Source of the DNA: Psoroptes ovis
Lineage: Eukaryota > Arthropoda > Arachnida > Sarcoptiformes > Psoroptidae
NCBI GenBank assembly: GCA_002943765.1
Contig: PQWQ01000011.1
Coordinates: 1,426,001-1,490,000 of the forward strand
Direction: 5' to 3'
Length of the DNA stretch: 64,000 nt
The notes below the pieces were generated by a model, which was not told the origin of the DNA, ran no database searches, and saw nothing but the letters and a program-made list of their open reading frames with translations. Position numbers and translations under genes: made by a program. Positions within the stretch are counted from its first letter, which is position 1; every line of letters begins with the position of its first letter. Of the stretch, positions 32,401 through 40,429 are shown piece after piece.

Positions 32401-35189
32401 TTCAATTTTCAACTGATTATTCAGGGTAATTTTAAATAATTATATAATTGACATAATTTGGTATTGAATAATGATTATTTTCAGAACCACCTGGTAAACC
32501 TGAAAATGTTCATGTCGTTGAACTCGACAGTCGATCTGCTATCATTGCTTGGTCACAGCCATATTCTGGAAACAGTCCGGTCATTGCTTTCCACGTCGAA
32601 TATCGTCAATATTCAGAGTCTTTGCCTCCTTGGCATCACTTAGATACTTCAACTGCTAATATTCATCAGAATATCGATGATAAAAATCTACCTCAACATT
32701 CAAAGCCGACTGGAACGATTTTCCGTCAAACTTTGATGGGCACAGAAACGTCAATCAGTCTACGATCTCTTAAGCCAATGACAACTTATGAAATTCGAGT
32801 TCAAGCAGAAAATAAGTTAGGAATGGGACCATTTGCTATGCCACCGCTCAAAATCACTACTAAAGAAGAAGCTCCGTCCGGTCCTCCTCTAAATATCCAT
32901 GTGTTTCCGTCAAGTGCACATTCGCTTCAAGTTAATTTTCAGCCTCCACGAATCGAGCATCAAAATGGACAAATTCTTGGCTATTACGTCGGTTACAAAG
33001 CTGTCGATTTAGATGAACATTTCATGTTCAAGAAAGTTGTTGAAGAAAAATCCATTCAACCCTCTGGTGCTAGTAAAGAAGTGAAGATTAATGATCTTCG
33101 TCGTGCTACCAAATATCTGGTCATAGTTCAAGCTTTTAATAGGTTAGTGTCTTACAATTGAGATGATCGTAACAACTTACAAATATTACATCTCATTTAG
33201 AATCGGTCCTGGGCCACAGTCAGAGGAAGTCATCGGCGAAACATTGGTAAACGATCCGCCTAGAGCACCCATTCTGACATCAGTCAACGTCAACTATGAT
33301 TCCGTTGAACTTAGTTGGTCTATTGAAACAACAGATAATGCTTTCGCTTCTGAACATGTCTCAGATGTTCCAGAGATCACTGGATACTTTTTGTATGCAA
33401 AATCTTCCTCAGCAAGTGAATGGGAAGAGCGACAAGTTGATTCGCAACAAAATTCATACACGTTTACCAATTTGTTGTGCGGCACACAATATCAATTCTA
33501 TGTGATTGCATATAACAATGTTGGCAAAGGAGATCCCAGTCAAGCAATCGCTGTTCGAACCAAAGGATCAGGTAAGATTTATTTGCCCATCAGATAATTA
33601 TTAATAAATGTTTCACAGTGCCAATAGCCCCAAAAAATTGGAATTCATTCATAACTACCAACTCAACCACAGCAATGATTCGTTTAGATGCCTGGCTTGT
33701 GAATGGATGTGAAATTAAATACTTTGTCTTTAAATATCGACCACGAGTAGATTCAGAATGGCTAGTTGCTTCATCTAAAATTTCGCCAAGAGAACAACGT
33801 TTCGTGGAACTAGTTGATTTAAGGCCTGCAACATGGTATTTGATCAACATTGCTGCTGTGACCGATACAGGAACCACAGAGGAAACATATATGTTTTCTA
33901 CATTGACTTTAGATGGTGAAACAATTCCACCACTGGAGACAATATCACGCACTTTGACTTCTGCTAATTCAATATCTGCATCATCTGGGACTATTGGAAG
34001 TAGTAATTGGAATTCACTGAATTCAATGCAATCATTGACAATTGTCATTCCTGCAACATGTTCTGTGATAGTTTTAACTGTGATCATTATAGTAGCTTGT
34101 TTTGTTTTAGGAACTAAACGTTCATCGAATCAATTTGAAAGTACAATTCTTACAGCCATAGGAGCAAGAAATAATAATAATCATAACAGTAGTAACAATA
34201 ATTCTCATCTCAATAATGTATCGCCTTCACATATTCATGCCCATATATCTGATCAATTATCCGGTTCATATTGTCCAACAACAACTACAGCTGGTGATTC
34301 AAATAGTGAACCACGATATAGTACCGGTTTAATCAATAATAACAATAATCATAATAATGTTGATCATTATGGATTTTGTACTACGAATAATAATGGAATT
34401 GAATCAAACAAACTGATGTTGAATAATAATAATGAAACATCATCAACAACAATATTATTAAATCAAAATAATGATAATTCAACAAATTCAATTGAAATGC
34501 ATTCAACAACAGCAGCATCATTGAATTATTCAACATTAAAAAAACGTAAATCAAACCTTCAACAAACAATGAAATCAATTTTAAATGATTGTGAAATAAA
34601 AAATTTCGATTTATCAATGCCATTATCATTAGTATCAAATAATTTATCAGCATTAGCAGCAGCCAACAATATAACATCATCAACAGCAGCAGCATCAACA
34701 GCAACAACAACATCATCAACGACAACAACAACAACATGTTTAGATACTAAACTTTATAATAATAAAATAATGGCTGATAATGGTAATAATAATGCTGGAG
34801 ATAATAATATATCCGAAGATTTATTGTCAACATTCAAAACATCATTAATACAAAATAATGATACGAATACAAATACAAATACAATCCATTATTTTCAAAC
34901 ACCATATGCATTATCACAATTACCTAATATCAATAATAATAGTACAAATAATAATAATGATCAATGTTCATTGCTAACAAATGATAATGAATCTAGTCGA
35001 ATTGATGATGAATTATCATGTTTGAAATTCACTGCCAATAATAATGGTAATAATCTTTGTACATTAAGACCAAATAATAAAATTAATCATCTTGATGGTG
35101 ATAATCACCACCATCATCATCATCATCAGCATCATCATCATAATCAAAGCCATGTTTATGATTTACCATTCCCACCTAAATGGGTATAA
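11085..35189 (+). CDS. Dscam: Dscam-like Ig/fibronectin III cell-adhesion receptor (5' incomplete)
   Basis: A homophilic cell-surface recognition receptor of the Dscam family (neuronal self-recognition; in arthropods also immunity). Exons: 11085-11330, 11412-11633, 28310-28371, 28455-28578, 29360-29740, 29813-30546, 30612-30907, 30961-31622, 31675-32010, 32063-32425, 32485-33142, 33201-33571, 33619-35189. All junctions are GT-AG and the phases close exactly, giving 2007 codons before TAA. Order: Ser/Leu-rich N-terminus, nine Ig domains, four FNIII domains, one transmembrane helix, and a ~358-residue Asn/Thr/Ser/His-rich cytoplasmic tail. Ig1 (EPPNSVIFSNDTG), Ig2 (YSVLPNGELHI, CQTKH) and the last two FNIII domains (LLCGTQYQFY, DLRPATWY) read like Dscam. 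Canonical Dscam has 10 Ig and 6 FNIII; here Ig10 and two FNIII are absent, and the 47-65 nt introns of the 3' half leave no room for them. The initiator/signal-peptide exon was not identified. AATAAA follows at 35308. Confidence 0.92.
11978..12100. repeat. 123-bp foldback with 20-bp arms
   Basis: ATTTAACTTTGACCAATATT at the left is matched, with one mismatch, by the reverse complement of AACATTGGTCAAAGTTAAAT at the right. The 83-bp middle is not palindromic. Possibly another non-autonomous element; seen once. Confidence 0.6.
13126..13212 (-). mobile_element. MITE copy 11, subfamily C, inverted
   Basis: Ends TATTAGATTGTCCCATAAG and TTATGGGACAATCCAATA. Interior GTTCTTGTCGATTTTCC ... ACGATATAACCGGCAAGAA is the reverse of the C consensus. 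Confidence 0.87.
13581..13640. repeat. Decamer tandem array, six units of TGATATTCTN
   Basis: Six consecutive 10-bp units (TGATATTCTG, CGATATTCGT, TGATATTCTC, TGATATTCTA, CGATATTCTT, TGATATTCTC) in exact register, inside an (AATG)n-rich neighbourhood. Confidence 0.85.
14760..14779. repeat. A-run (~20 nt)
   Basis: Homopolymeric A tract with no associated gene. Confidence 0.85.
15152..15237 (-). mobile_element. MITE copy 12, subfamily C, inverted
   Basis: Clean ends TATTAGGTTGTCCGATAAG and GGACAACCTAATA. A chance open frame (15047-15241) runs through it and translates its arm as GCPISSCRFSH. Confidence 0.9.
15621..15705 (-). mobile_element. MITE copy 13, subfamily C, inverted
   Basis: TATTAGATTGTCCG and ACGGACAACCTAATA ends. 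The arms TTTTTGCCGATTTT and CCGGCAAAAACTTT are mutually complementary except for a few bases. Confidence 0.88.
16472..16554 (+). mobile_element. MITE copy 14, subfamily B, matched end changes
   Basis: An almost perfect hairpin. Both ends carry the same departure from consensus, TTGGGTTGTCCC at left and GGGACAACCCAATA at right, so the substitution is mirrored on both arms. Confidence 0.9.
16889..16968 (+). mobile_element. MITE copy 15, subfamily C, left end eroded
   Basis: Begins TATTGTCCGAAAAG without the TTAGG end; the right end is CGGACAACCAAATA. The interior is typical C type. Confidence 0.82.
17637..17722 (+). mobile_element. MITE copy 16, subfamily A
   Basis: TATTAGGTTGTCCG left end; right end CCGGACGACCTAATA. 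Interior TTCATTTCGCTTATTCCG and GAAAATTGGCTAGAAT. Confidence 0.88.
17895..17980 (-). mobile_element. MITE copy 17, subfamily C, inverted
   Basis: TATTAGGTTGTCCG left end; right end GTGGACAACCTCATA. Lies 173 bp after copy 16. Confidence 0.88.
18335..19614. mobile_element. 1.28 kb non-autonomous DNA transposon with ~25-bp terminal inverted repeats
   Basis: Left end TATTACCTTGTCCGGAGTAA, continuing AGTTAGG, is mirrored at the right end as the complement of TATTACCTTGTCCGGCGTAA, continuing AGTTAGGG, with TA at both outer edges. The interior is noticeably richer in G and C than its surroundings. It contains only short open frames (18484-18672 on +, 18908-19246 on -, 112 codons), neither of which I recognise, and no visible DDE/D transposase. 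TA duplication and the TTGTCCG core of the ends suggest the Tc1/mariner superfamily, perhaps distantly related to the small MITEs; this is inference. Confidence 0.75.
20969..21052 (+). mobile_element. MITE copy 18, subfamily A, diverged
   Basis: Left end TATTAGGTTTTCCG, right end CCGGGCAATCAAATA; several substitutions in both ends, so probably an old copy. Confidence 0.82.
21420..21540 (+). other. G+C-richer island, possibly exonic
   Basis: Within the big intron, a short C-rich stretch reads openly as ...FRSDHPTATLQRPPRNSVHHIF before a stop at 21538. No family recognised, and no clear acceptor with a pyrimidine tract. Listed because its composition differs from the surroundings. Confidence 0.2.
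22193..22226. repeat. T34 homopolymer
   Basis: Longest homopolymer in the window; a likely site of sequencing length error. Confidence 0.9.
22464..22548 (+). mobile_element. MITE copy 19, subfamily B
   Basis: Left ATTAGGTTGTCCCATAAG, right CTTATGGGATAACTTAATA. Arms GTTCTTGTCGTTTTT and AAAAACGGCAAGAAC flank an A-rich loop. Confidence 0.88.
22792..22874 (+). mobile_element. MITE copy 20, subfamily C
   Basis: Left CTTAGGTTGTCCG, right CGGACAATCAAATAC. Interior TTTTCACCGATTATATC, where other C copies read TTTTTGCCGATTATATC. Confidence 0.86.
22990..23057. repeat. 68-bp imperfect hairpin
   Basis: GATGATTTTCGGTGATTCAT pairs with ATGAATCGGCCGAAAATCATC. The pairing continues inward with small bulges through ATCGATTGATC and GATCATC. 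Confidence 0.65.
23443..23528 (+). mobile_element. MITE copy 21, subfamily A
   Basis: Left end TTTAGTTGTCCG lacks a G; right end CGGACAACCTAATA is intact. Confidence 0.86.
24356..24443 (+). mobile_element. MITE copy 22, subfamily A
   Basis: 88 bp, among the longest copies. Right end ACCGACAATCTAATA; an extra C gives GCTCCATGAAAATCGG where the consensus has GCTCATGAAAATCGG. Confidence 0.87.
24609..24692 (+). mobile_element. MITE copy 23, subfamily C
   Basis: Left TTCGGTTGTCCG, right TTGGACAATCTAATC. Only 165 bp from copy 22. Confidence 0.87.
24967..25050 (+). mobile_element. MITE copy 24, subfamily A
   Basis: Left TTCGGTTGTCCG (same variant end as copy 23); right CGGACAACCTATTGA. Interior ATAGAGATGTTCATAAAAA. 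Confidence 0.86.
25407..25500. repeat. 94-bp long hairpin or foldback element
   Basis: TTTTAAGGGTAATAATT at 25407 is repeated as its exact complement at 25484-25500. Inside, AATAACAATAAAAATCTTG pairs with CAAG.TTTTTATTATTATT across a short ATTTT-type loop. A separate AGGGGTAATAATTTCAAGG at about 26576 resembles the left end. It could be a different MITE family or a hairpin-RNA precursor. Confidence 0.7.
25661..25745 (+). mobile_element. MITE copy 25, subfamily C
   Basis: Left ATCAGGTTGTCCG, right CGGACAACCTAATA. Interior TTTTTGCAGATTATATC ... GAAAATTGGCAAGAAC. Confidence 0.88.
27279..27305. repeat. Perfect 27-nt palindrome
   Basis: AAGATGGTTGATA, one central A, then the exact complement. 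No gene context that suggests a role. Confidence 0.75.
27903..27988 (-). mobile_element. MITE copy 26, subfamily B, inverted
   Basis: Left TTAGGTCGTCCCATAAG, right CTTATAGGACAACCTTATA. Arms TTTTTGCCGTTTTT and AAAACGGCAAGAAC with a T-rich loop, showing insertion opposite to the other B copies. It lies about 320 bp before the exon that resumes the Dscam-like coding sequence. Confidence 0.87.
28310..29740 (+). CDS. Dscam: Dscam-like exons 3-5: Ig2 with an Asn/Asp-rich insertion
   Basis: Exons 28310-28371, 28455-28578 and 29360-29740. The first two encode the N-terminal half of Ig2 (YEIQVYDDFAIKGNTG, then ILRCHIPSFVREYVQVTNW), the half that is alternatively spliced in insect Dscam1; here it is present once. 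Exon 5 begins GGRYSVLPNGELHIHRIS and ends FKCQTKHMITGNIKLS, both typical of Dscam Ig2. Between these blocks about 80 residues of Asn, Asp, Ile and His (about 29411-29655) are inserted, encoded by AAT/GAT repeats. The frame stays open through the insert. An alternative is an unrecognised intron using GTAATG at 29412, but no pyrimidine tract precedes a suitable acceptor. Confidence 0.88.
28579..29359 (+). other. Intron 4 of the Dscam-like gene (781 bp)
   Basis: AT-rich spacer from GTAAAAG to ATTTTAG; no duplicate Ig2-half exon or other feature seen. Confidence 0.75.
29813..30907 (+). CDS. Dscam: Dscam-like exons 6-7: Ig3, Ig4 and most of Ig5
   Basis: Exon 6 (29813-30546) starts EPQTNIPPKI and carries Ig3 (Cys in EMPCVAQ and LYVCVANNS) and the first part of Ig4 (FNCTITGGWPIQQIVW). 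Exon 7 (30612-30907) supplies the second Ig4 Cys (QCIVSNEFESV) and Ig5 to the split codon before its second Cys. The Ig5 donor is GTATGT at 30908, which restores the frame as GGIYSCTASND. Ig3 N-terminal halves are alternatively spliced in insect Dscam1 (exon 6 array), but here Ig3 is fused with Ig4 sequence in one 734-nt exon, so no such choice is possible. Confidence 0.9.
30961..32425 (+). CDS. Dscam: Dscam-like exons 8-10: end of Ig5 to Ig9
   Basis: Exon 8 (30961-31622) completes Ig5 and carries Ig6 (VHLHCPAAGYPLESIVWF ... YRCVVTGPNG) and Ig7 (LTCSVVEGDSP ... NYTCIASNMA). Exon 9 (31675-32010) is Ig8 (IIDCSASGEPRIWW ... YLCQANNGVG). Exon 10 (32063-32425) is Ig9 (FSCDAFGELPVSIQIAKD ... FTCLASNKYG). 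Each of exons 9 and 10 is one whole domain bounded by phase-1 introns, as expected for shuffled Ig modules. Ig7, the third variable domain of insect Dscam1, shows no alternative copies. Confidence 0.9.
32485..33571 (+). CDS. Dscam: Dscam-like exons 11-12: three FNIII domains
   Basis: Exon 11 (32485-33142) begins EPPGKPENVHVV and holds FNIII-1 (VEYRQYSE ... YEIRVQAENKLGMGP) and nearly all of FNIII-2 (YYVGYKAVD ... YLVIVQAFNR). Exon 12 (33201-33571), after a 58-nt intron, finishes FNIII-2 (IGPGPQSEEV) and encodes FNIII-3 with LLCGTQYQFYVIAYNNVGKG. This third domain resembles FNIII-5 of full-length Dscam rather than FNIII-3, which places the deletion of two FNIII domains and Ig10 just before it. 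Confidence 0.88.
33619..35189 (+). CDS. Dscam: Dscam-like exon 13: last FNIII, transmembrane helix, cytoplasmic tail
   Basis: A single 1571-nt exon. It encodes the membrane-proximal FNIII (NGCEIKYFVFKYRP ... DLRPATWYLINIAA ... TLDGETIPP), a linker, the helix at about 34035-34109 (LTIVIPATCSVIVLTV..., followed by KR as stop-transfer), then ~358 cytoplasmic residues. The tail is mostly Asn, Ser, Thr and His homopolymer tracts (AAT, ACA, CAT codons). Islands of ordinary sequence include YSTLKKRKSNLQQTMKS, FQTPYALSQLPN and the C-terminal YDLPFPPKWV. Full-length arthropod Dscam tails are spread over several exons; here the tail is uninterrupted. Confidence 0.9.
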
Positions 35190-35587
35190 ACCAATCAACA
35201 TTGCTTTTTTGATCCTTTTTTTTCCTCCGAACAAATTGTGATATTTTTGAGTTCAATTTTAAAAATACTTACTGTTTTAATATTTGTTTTTAATAATTTT
35301 TTAAATTAATAAATTTCGTATTGAATTACGACAAAGTCAAGATATAAAATTTGTAATTTAATTTTAATTTTATTTTTATCGGATCTTAGACAGGTAAAAA
35401 CCTTTGATATTTTTAAAATTTTCATTAAAATAAATAAAATCTTCGAATTGAAAACACCGACGACAATTAAATTAAAAAATATAAAAATATCAATGCTCAT
35501 TGGATGAATAAAATCAATCAAAGAGATATATCAGCTCTTACTTGATGAATATATTCATTTATATTAAATTAATCTCTTTCGATATTT
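35190..35587. other. 398-bp convergent intergenic spacer
   Basis: Shared 3' region between the Dscam-like gene (+) and the first UGT gene (-). Holds AATAAA at 35308-35313 on the + strand, about 120 nt after the stop codon; otherwise featureless AT-rich DNA. Confidence 0.7.
35308..35313 (+). terminator. Candidate polyadenylation signal of the Dscam-like gene
   Basis: AATAAA 119 nt downstream of the TAA; the first good match after the stop. Confidence 0.45.
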
Positions 35588-37090
35588 TCAATTTTCATTT
35601 TTAAAAGACAATCGTTCAACAATTTCTTCAATTTTTTCACATGCCATTCGTTTTGAATCAGTTGAACGCATACGTTCACCAGCAATTTTACATCGTTGTA
35701 TTATTTGTTCATTTCGTAAAATATTATCAATCATCCGACATAATTCTCCTCGATTGAATCGATAACCATTAATACGATCACCATAACCTTTTTCTTTGAT
35801 TCGCTGTGCATTATCGTATTGATCAGCAAACAATGGCATAACAATCATTGGTTTGCCATAATAAAATGCTTCAGTAACTGTATTATTTCCACCATGTGTT
35901 ATAACTAGATCGACAAGTGGTAATAATTTTGTTTGTGGTAAATATGCTTTACCGTACATATTATCGGCTAATTTATATTGTGAATATGCTGGTCCCATTG
36001 AAAATATGAATTTATGTGGAGAATTTGATAGCTCTTTCACTATTCTTGCCATAAGTTTAATATCTATGGATGCCATAGACCCAAGCGAAACATACACTAA
36101 TTTATCTTCAGGTAAAATTTTTGATTTAAATTCTTTTGGTAATTCAAATGATTCAGATGTTTCACGACAAAATGTATCTAAACGAACAAAATGATCCGGT
36201 AATTGTGCAATATCTCTATAGTCTAATTCCAGTGGATATCCATAAATGTTCATATATGGTGAAATGCGAAGAATTTCATCTTCACTAGTTTCAGGATAAC
36301 CGAAATGACGATTCAGATTATTTTGATGAAAACGAATTTCGGCTGGAAATCCTTTACGATGTTTTTCACGAAATTCTTTCCAACCAGTTCGATCATATGA
36401 TGGATAACCTTATGAATCGAATAATTAATTCAATTCATAGTAATTAACATTTTTTATAGACATACCTGAAGAACGTGGTGGAACATCAGGTGAATCATAC
36501 AAATGTAATGGATTACCGCTGAATAATGATGCCCATGGTGTCGGTCCATAGGCAATACATGGTGGAATAAAAAATCTATCAATAATTATTAAATCTGGTT
36601 GATGTTCATTAATTGCTAATTCTATTTGATCATGAACAGATATTAATTCATCGAATCTATTTTTTAGAAAATCAGATGGTCTATCAGGATCGAATGATAT
36701 TATTTTTTCATATGATGATTTACCAGTTAACCAACCAGTTTTTTTCAAACGATCTAAGCTTGATTTTATTTCTTCAAGTGGATGTACATTTTCTTTATTA
36801 TTATTATCAATACCATTCGTATGACCATTATCATCATTATTATTATTGCTGTTATTATTATTATTATTTAATTTTTCTTCAACAATTTTTTGATGATTTT
36901 CATCACCAATCAATATGATTTCTTCAAAACCAAATTGTTTAAATGTACCGGCAAACCATGGATTGGTTAGAAAATATATTGAATGTCCACGTTTCGATAA
37001 TGATTGTGCTAAACCGACACATGCATTTATATGACCGACAGCGTCTAATGATAGGAAAAATATTTTCAAACTCTTCTTTTTTTGTACCAT
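35588..37090 (-). CDS. Soluble UDP-glycosyltransferase (GT1 family), copy 1
   Basis: Transfers sugar from a UDP-sugar to small lipophilic acceptors (detoxification, pigment or metabolite conjugation). Exon 1 37090-36466, exon 2 36408-35588, 57-bp GT-AG intron, 481 residues. Start: the only ATG ahead of the Rossmann-type opening SLKIFFLSLDAVGHINACVG, which holds the family's catalytic His (His20). C-terminal UDP-binding signature THGGNNTVTEAF ... GKPMIVMPLFADQYDN. There is no signal peptide and no C-terminal transmembrane anchor, unlike ER-bound animal UGTs, so it should be cytosolic. An Asn-rich insert (about residues 74-101) is absent from its neighbours. First of three tandem copies, convergent with the Dscam-like gene. 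Mite UGTs of this soluble type are reported to derive from bacteria; that origin is inferred here. Confidence 0.93.
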
Positions 37091-38116
37091 TTTGTAAATT
37101 GATTATTGAATTATGAATTAAAATTATCGATAGCGTATTGTAATGTGATCACAAATAACATAAATATATCAAATAACAATCAAATATTGCACAGATATTT
37201 GTTTGATTATTATTATTTTCAATTGAAATTTGATTATTGTTTAGGTTTATTTTTTGTTTTTCGATGAATTTGAATGAGAAAAAATTTATTCAAAAAAAAA
37301 AAAAAAAAAAAAAATTTCAAATTTTTTACATGTAGATGTATTTATATACTGGAAAATTTTTTATTTAAAAAAATTTATTCAAATATTAAAAACAAATATG
37401 ACAGAAAATGGATGAAATTTCTCTTCATTCATTCATTCATTCATTATCATCAATAAACATATGTTCATGATAATGTTTATTAACGTGACCAAATATTATC
37501 AATCGATAAATGTTTGATGATATGTATCGAATAATGTCCAAATGAAAAAAAAAACAAATTAAAACAAATGTATGTATTTGAAATATTTTGAAATATAGCA
37601 ATAAATAAATAAATATTTTTTTCAAATTTTTATATATTTTTCGATGTTTCAATTGTGATTTTGCTTGATTTTGCTTGTTTTTTGTTTGTTTGGATGAAAA
37701 AATTGCCAAATTTTCTCGTAATCACTGATAAATAATCAAATTATTTGAATTATTATTTTTTGAATTTTTGAATTTTTGCATTTTTTTGTTGCTTTCGCTA
37801 GATTAACTATTTAAAATAAAATTGTTTCTTGGAAATAGTTTTACTTGATTGATTGATTGATAGGAAATTTATTCAGTTTGATGAATCAATCGATCGATGG
37901 TGATTGATTGGCGGTGATTTACTATTTTTTTTCGACAATTATATTGACATTATCATTCATAGAAAAGAAAAAATCAAAATTATTTATTTTCATTTCAAAG
38001 GATCAAAGTTCTTTAGAGCAAATTGTATTTTTAAAAATTTTCAACACTAAATTCAATTCATAGGTCAATAAACTATTTTGTTTCATCAAATTCAAATATT
38101 ATTAAATTATTCAAAT
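37091..38116. other. Spacer between UGT copies 1 and 2
   Basis: About 1 kb of AT-rich DNA with an A23 run (37292-37314) and a (CATT)n tract near 37425. Contains the promoter side of UGT copy 1 and the 3' flank of copy 2; no gene or clear TATA element seen. Confidence 0.65.
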
Positions 38117-39597
38117 TCAATATTTCTTATCAAACTTTTTTTTTTCTTCATAAAATTTTTCCACAATTTTTTCAATCATTTCACATGCTTTTTCTTTTGA
38201 ATTTGATTCATTGATTCGTTTAGCTGCATTCAAACATCTTTGTTTCATTTCTTTGTCGTTAAGTAATCGATCAACCATTGTACATAATTCACCTTCTTTA
38301 AATAGATAACCATTCATACGATCACCGAAACCTTTTTCTTTGATACGTTGTGCATTATCGTATTGATCACCGAAAATAGGCATGACAATCATTGGTTTTC
38401 CGAATGTAAATGTTTCAGTAACAGTATTATTACCACCATGTGTTATGACTAAATCTACTAATGGTAGAATTTTTGTTTGTGGCAAAAATGCTTGACCATA
38501 CATATTATCAGCTAATTCATACTGGTCATGAGCTGGACCCATTGAAAAAATATATTTATGTGGTGATTTCGATAATTCAGCTACCAAACGTTTCATAAGA
38601 TCAACATCGATTGAGCCCATTGAACCCATTGATACATAAATTAATTTATCACCAGGTTTTATTTTAGCCTTGAATTCAGCTGGCAATTCAAATGTTTCGG
38701 CTGTATCACGACAGAATGCATCAACTCGTACAAAATTTTCCGGCAACGTAATCAAATCTGTATAATCTAATTCTTCGGGATATCCATAAATATTCAAATA
38801 AGGTGATTTGAACAAAAGCTGTTTTTCACTAACTTCAGGATAACCGAAATCTTTGTTCAAATTGTTTTGATGATAGCGAACCATAGCTGGAAATGATTGC
38901 TCAAATTTTTCGCGAAATTTTTGCCATTCAGTTCGATCATTTGTCGGATAACCTAATTTGAAATGTATGGAGAAAAATTAATTTTTATCAATGAAATTAA
39001 TCAAATTCAAAATCATGTTAATTCACCTGATGACATTGGTGGTAAATCTGGATGCTCCAAAATGTACAAAGGGTTACCACTGAATAAAAATGCCCAAATT
39101 ATTTTCTCATTATATGCAATACAAGGTGCAACTACAAATTGATCGACTATAATTAAATCAGGCTTCTCTTTTTCAATTATTTCTTTGATTTTTGGATTTA
39201 ATTCTTTCATTTCTTGATACATTTTCAATCCAAAATCATTTTCTTTTTCCTCTTTGTCGAATGGTTTAATTTTTTCATATGATGATCGACCAGATATTAG
39301 ACCATCTTCACGTAATTTTTGTAACATTGGCGCCAATGCTTTAACTGGATGAAAATCTTTTTTATCTTGATTCGAATTTTTCCCCATCATTTCTCCTTTA
39401 GCATCACTTTCCAATACTATTTCTTTGAAACCATATTTCTGATATGTTCCGGCGAACATTGGATTATTGATAAAATAAATATCATGTCCACGCTTGGCCA
39501 AAGCTTGTGCCATTCCAATACATGCATTAATGTGGCCAACACCATCCATTGACATGAAGAATATTTTCAAATTTTTTCTTTGTTGACTTGTTGCCAT
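38117..39597 (-). CDS. Soluble UDP-glycosyltransferase (GT1 family), copy 2
   Basis: Exon 1 39597-39027, exon 2 38952-38117 (74-bp intron), 468 residues. I start at the ATG of MATSQQRKNLKIFF; an in-frame ATG 22 codons upstream (39663) would add a Lys/Asn-rich leader outside the fold. Catalytic His22 lies in MDGVGHINACIGMAQAL and the UDP-binding segment in THGGNNTVTETFTFGKPM ... FGDQYDNAQRI. No signal peptide or membrane helix; the C-terminus ends in a Lys/Glu-rich helix. The intron interrupts the Gly codon after PPMSSG, exactly as in copies 1 and 3. Copy 2 is closer to copy 1 than to copy 3 (shared FSMGPA, QTK.LPLVDLVITHGG). Confidence 0.94.
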
Positions 39598-40429
39598 CGT
39601 AGTTATTTGTTTATTTTGCTTAATTTTGATCAAATTGTTTTTATTTGGTGAAATATAAGACACTCAAACACAAATAATGGAATCAATAATAATTGTGAAT
39701 CGAGAAAAAATTTTGATTTTCATTCTTATTTATTTGAATTAAATCATATCAATTCGGTTAAGATAAGATAATTGCATCAATCAACATTCAAAATTGATTA
39801 GCCTTTGAAAATAGACATGACATTCATGCATTTTGAATGCATTTTCCTTTCCATACATTCAGACAATGTCATTCATTATGATATTGGTAGAAAATGTACT
39901 TGAAGTACAATTTTTTCTTTTTTTGAATTATGTTCCGATGGTGATTGTCGTTGATTTGATCGAAATTTGTCTATCCATATCATTTTCAATCCATGCATTG
40001 ATGATTAATTTGTTGGGTTTTTTCTTTGGTCATCATAACGATTTTCTAAAAAAAATATCGACCGGATTAAGTTACAGGATGCATTCAAATTTGGATTAGT
40101 TTAATTAAAAATTTGGAAATTGGTCCATCATTCATTATAATCTCCGCAAATCATTCATTCAAAAATGACCTGATTTATCATTGAAAATTTCCAAAATCAC
40201 AAAAATAATTATCTGAAGAATGAAATTTGAATTTTTAGCCGCGAACTTTGATGTGATGTATGAATGTACACGAACATCAAATAAAAATGGCGACATTTTA
40301 TTTGGAAAATTGAACTTTCAAATCACATTTGATAAATTTATTTCAAATAAAATTATTTTATTCAAGATTTTAGTCGTTTCTTTGGATAAAAATTAATCTA
40401 TTGATCAATAGATTTAAACAGAAATAATT
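39598..40429. other. Spacer between UGT copies 2 and 3
   Basis: About 0.8 kb of AT-rich DNA, no repeats of note and no coding sequence I can support. Confidence 0.65.
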
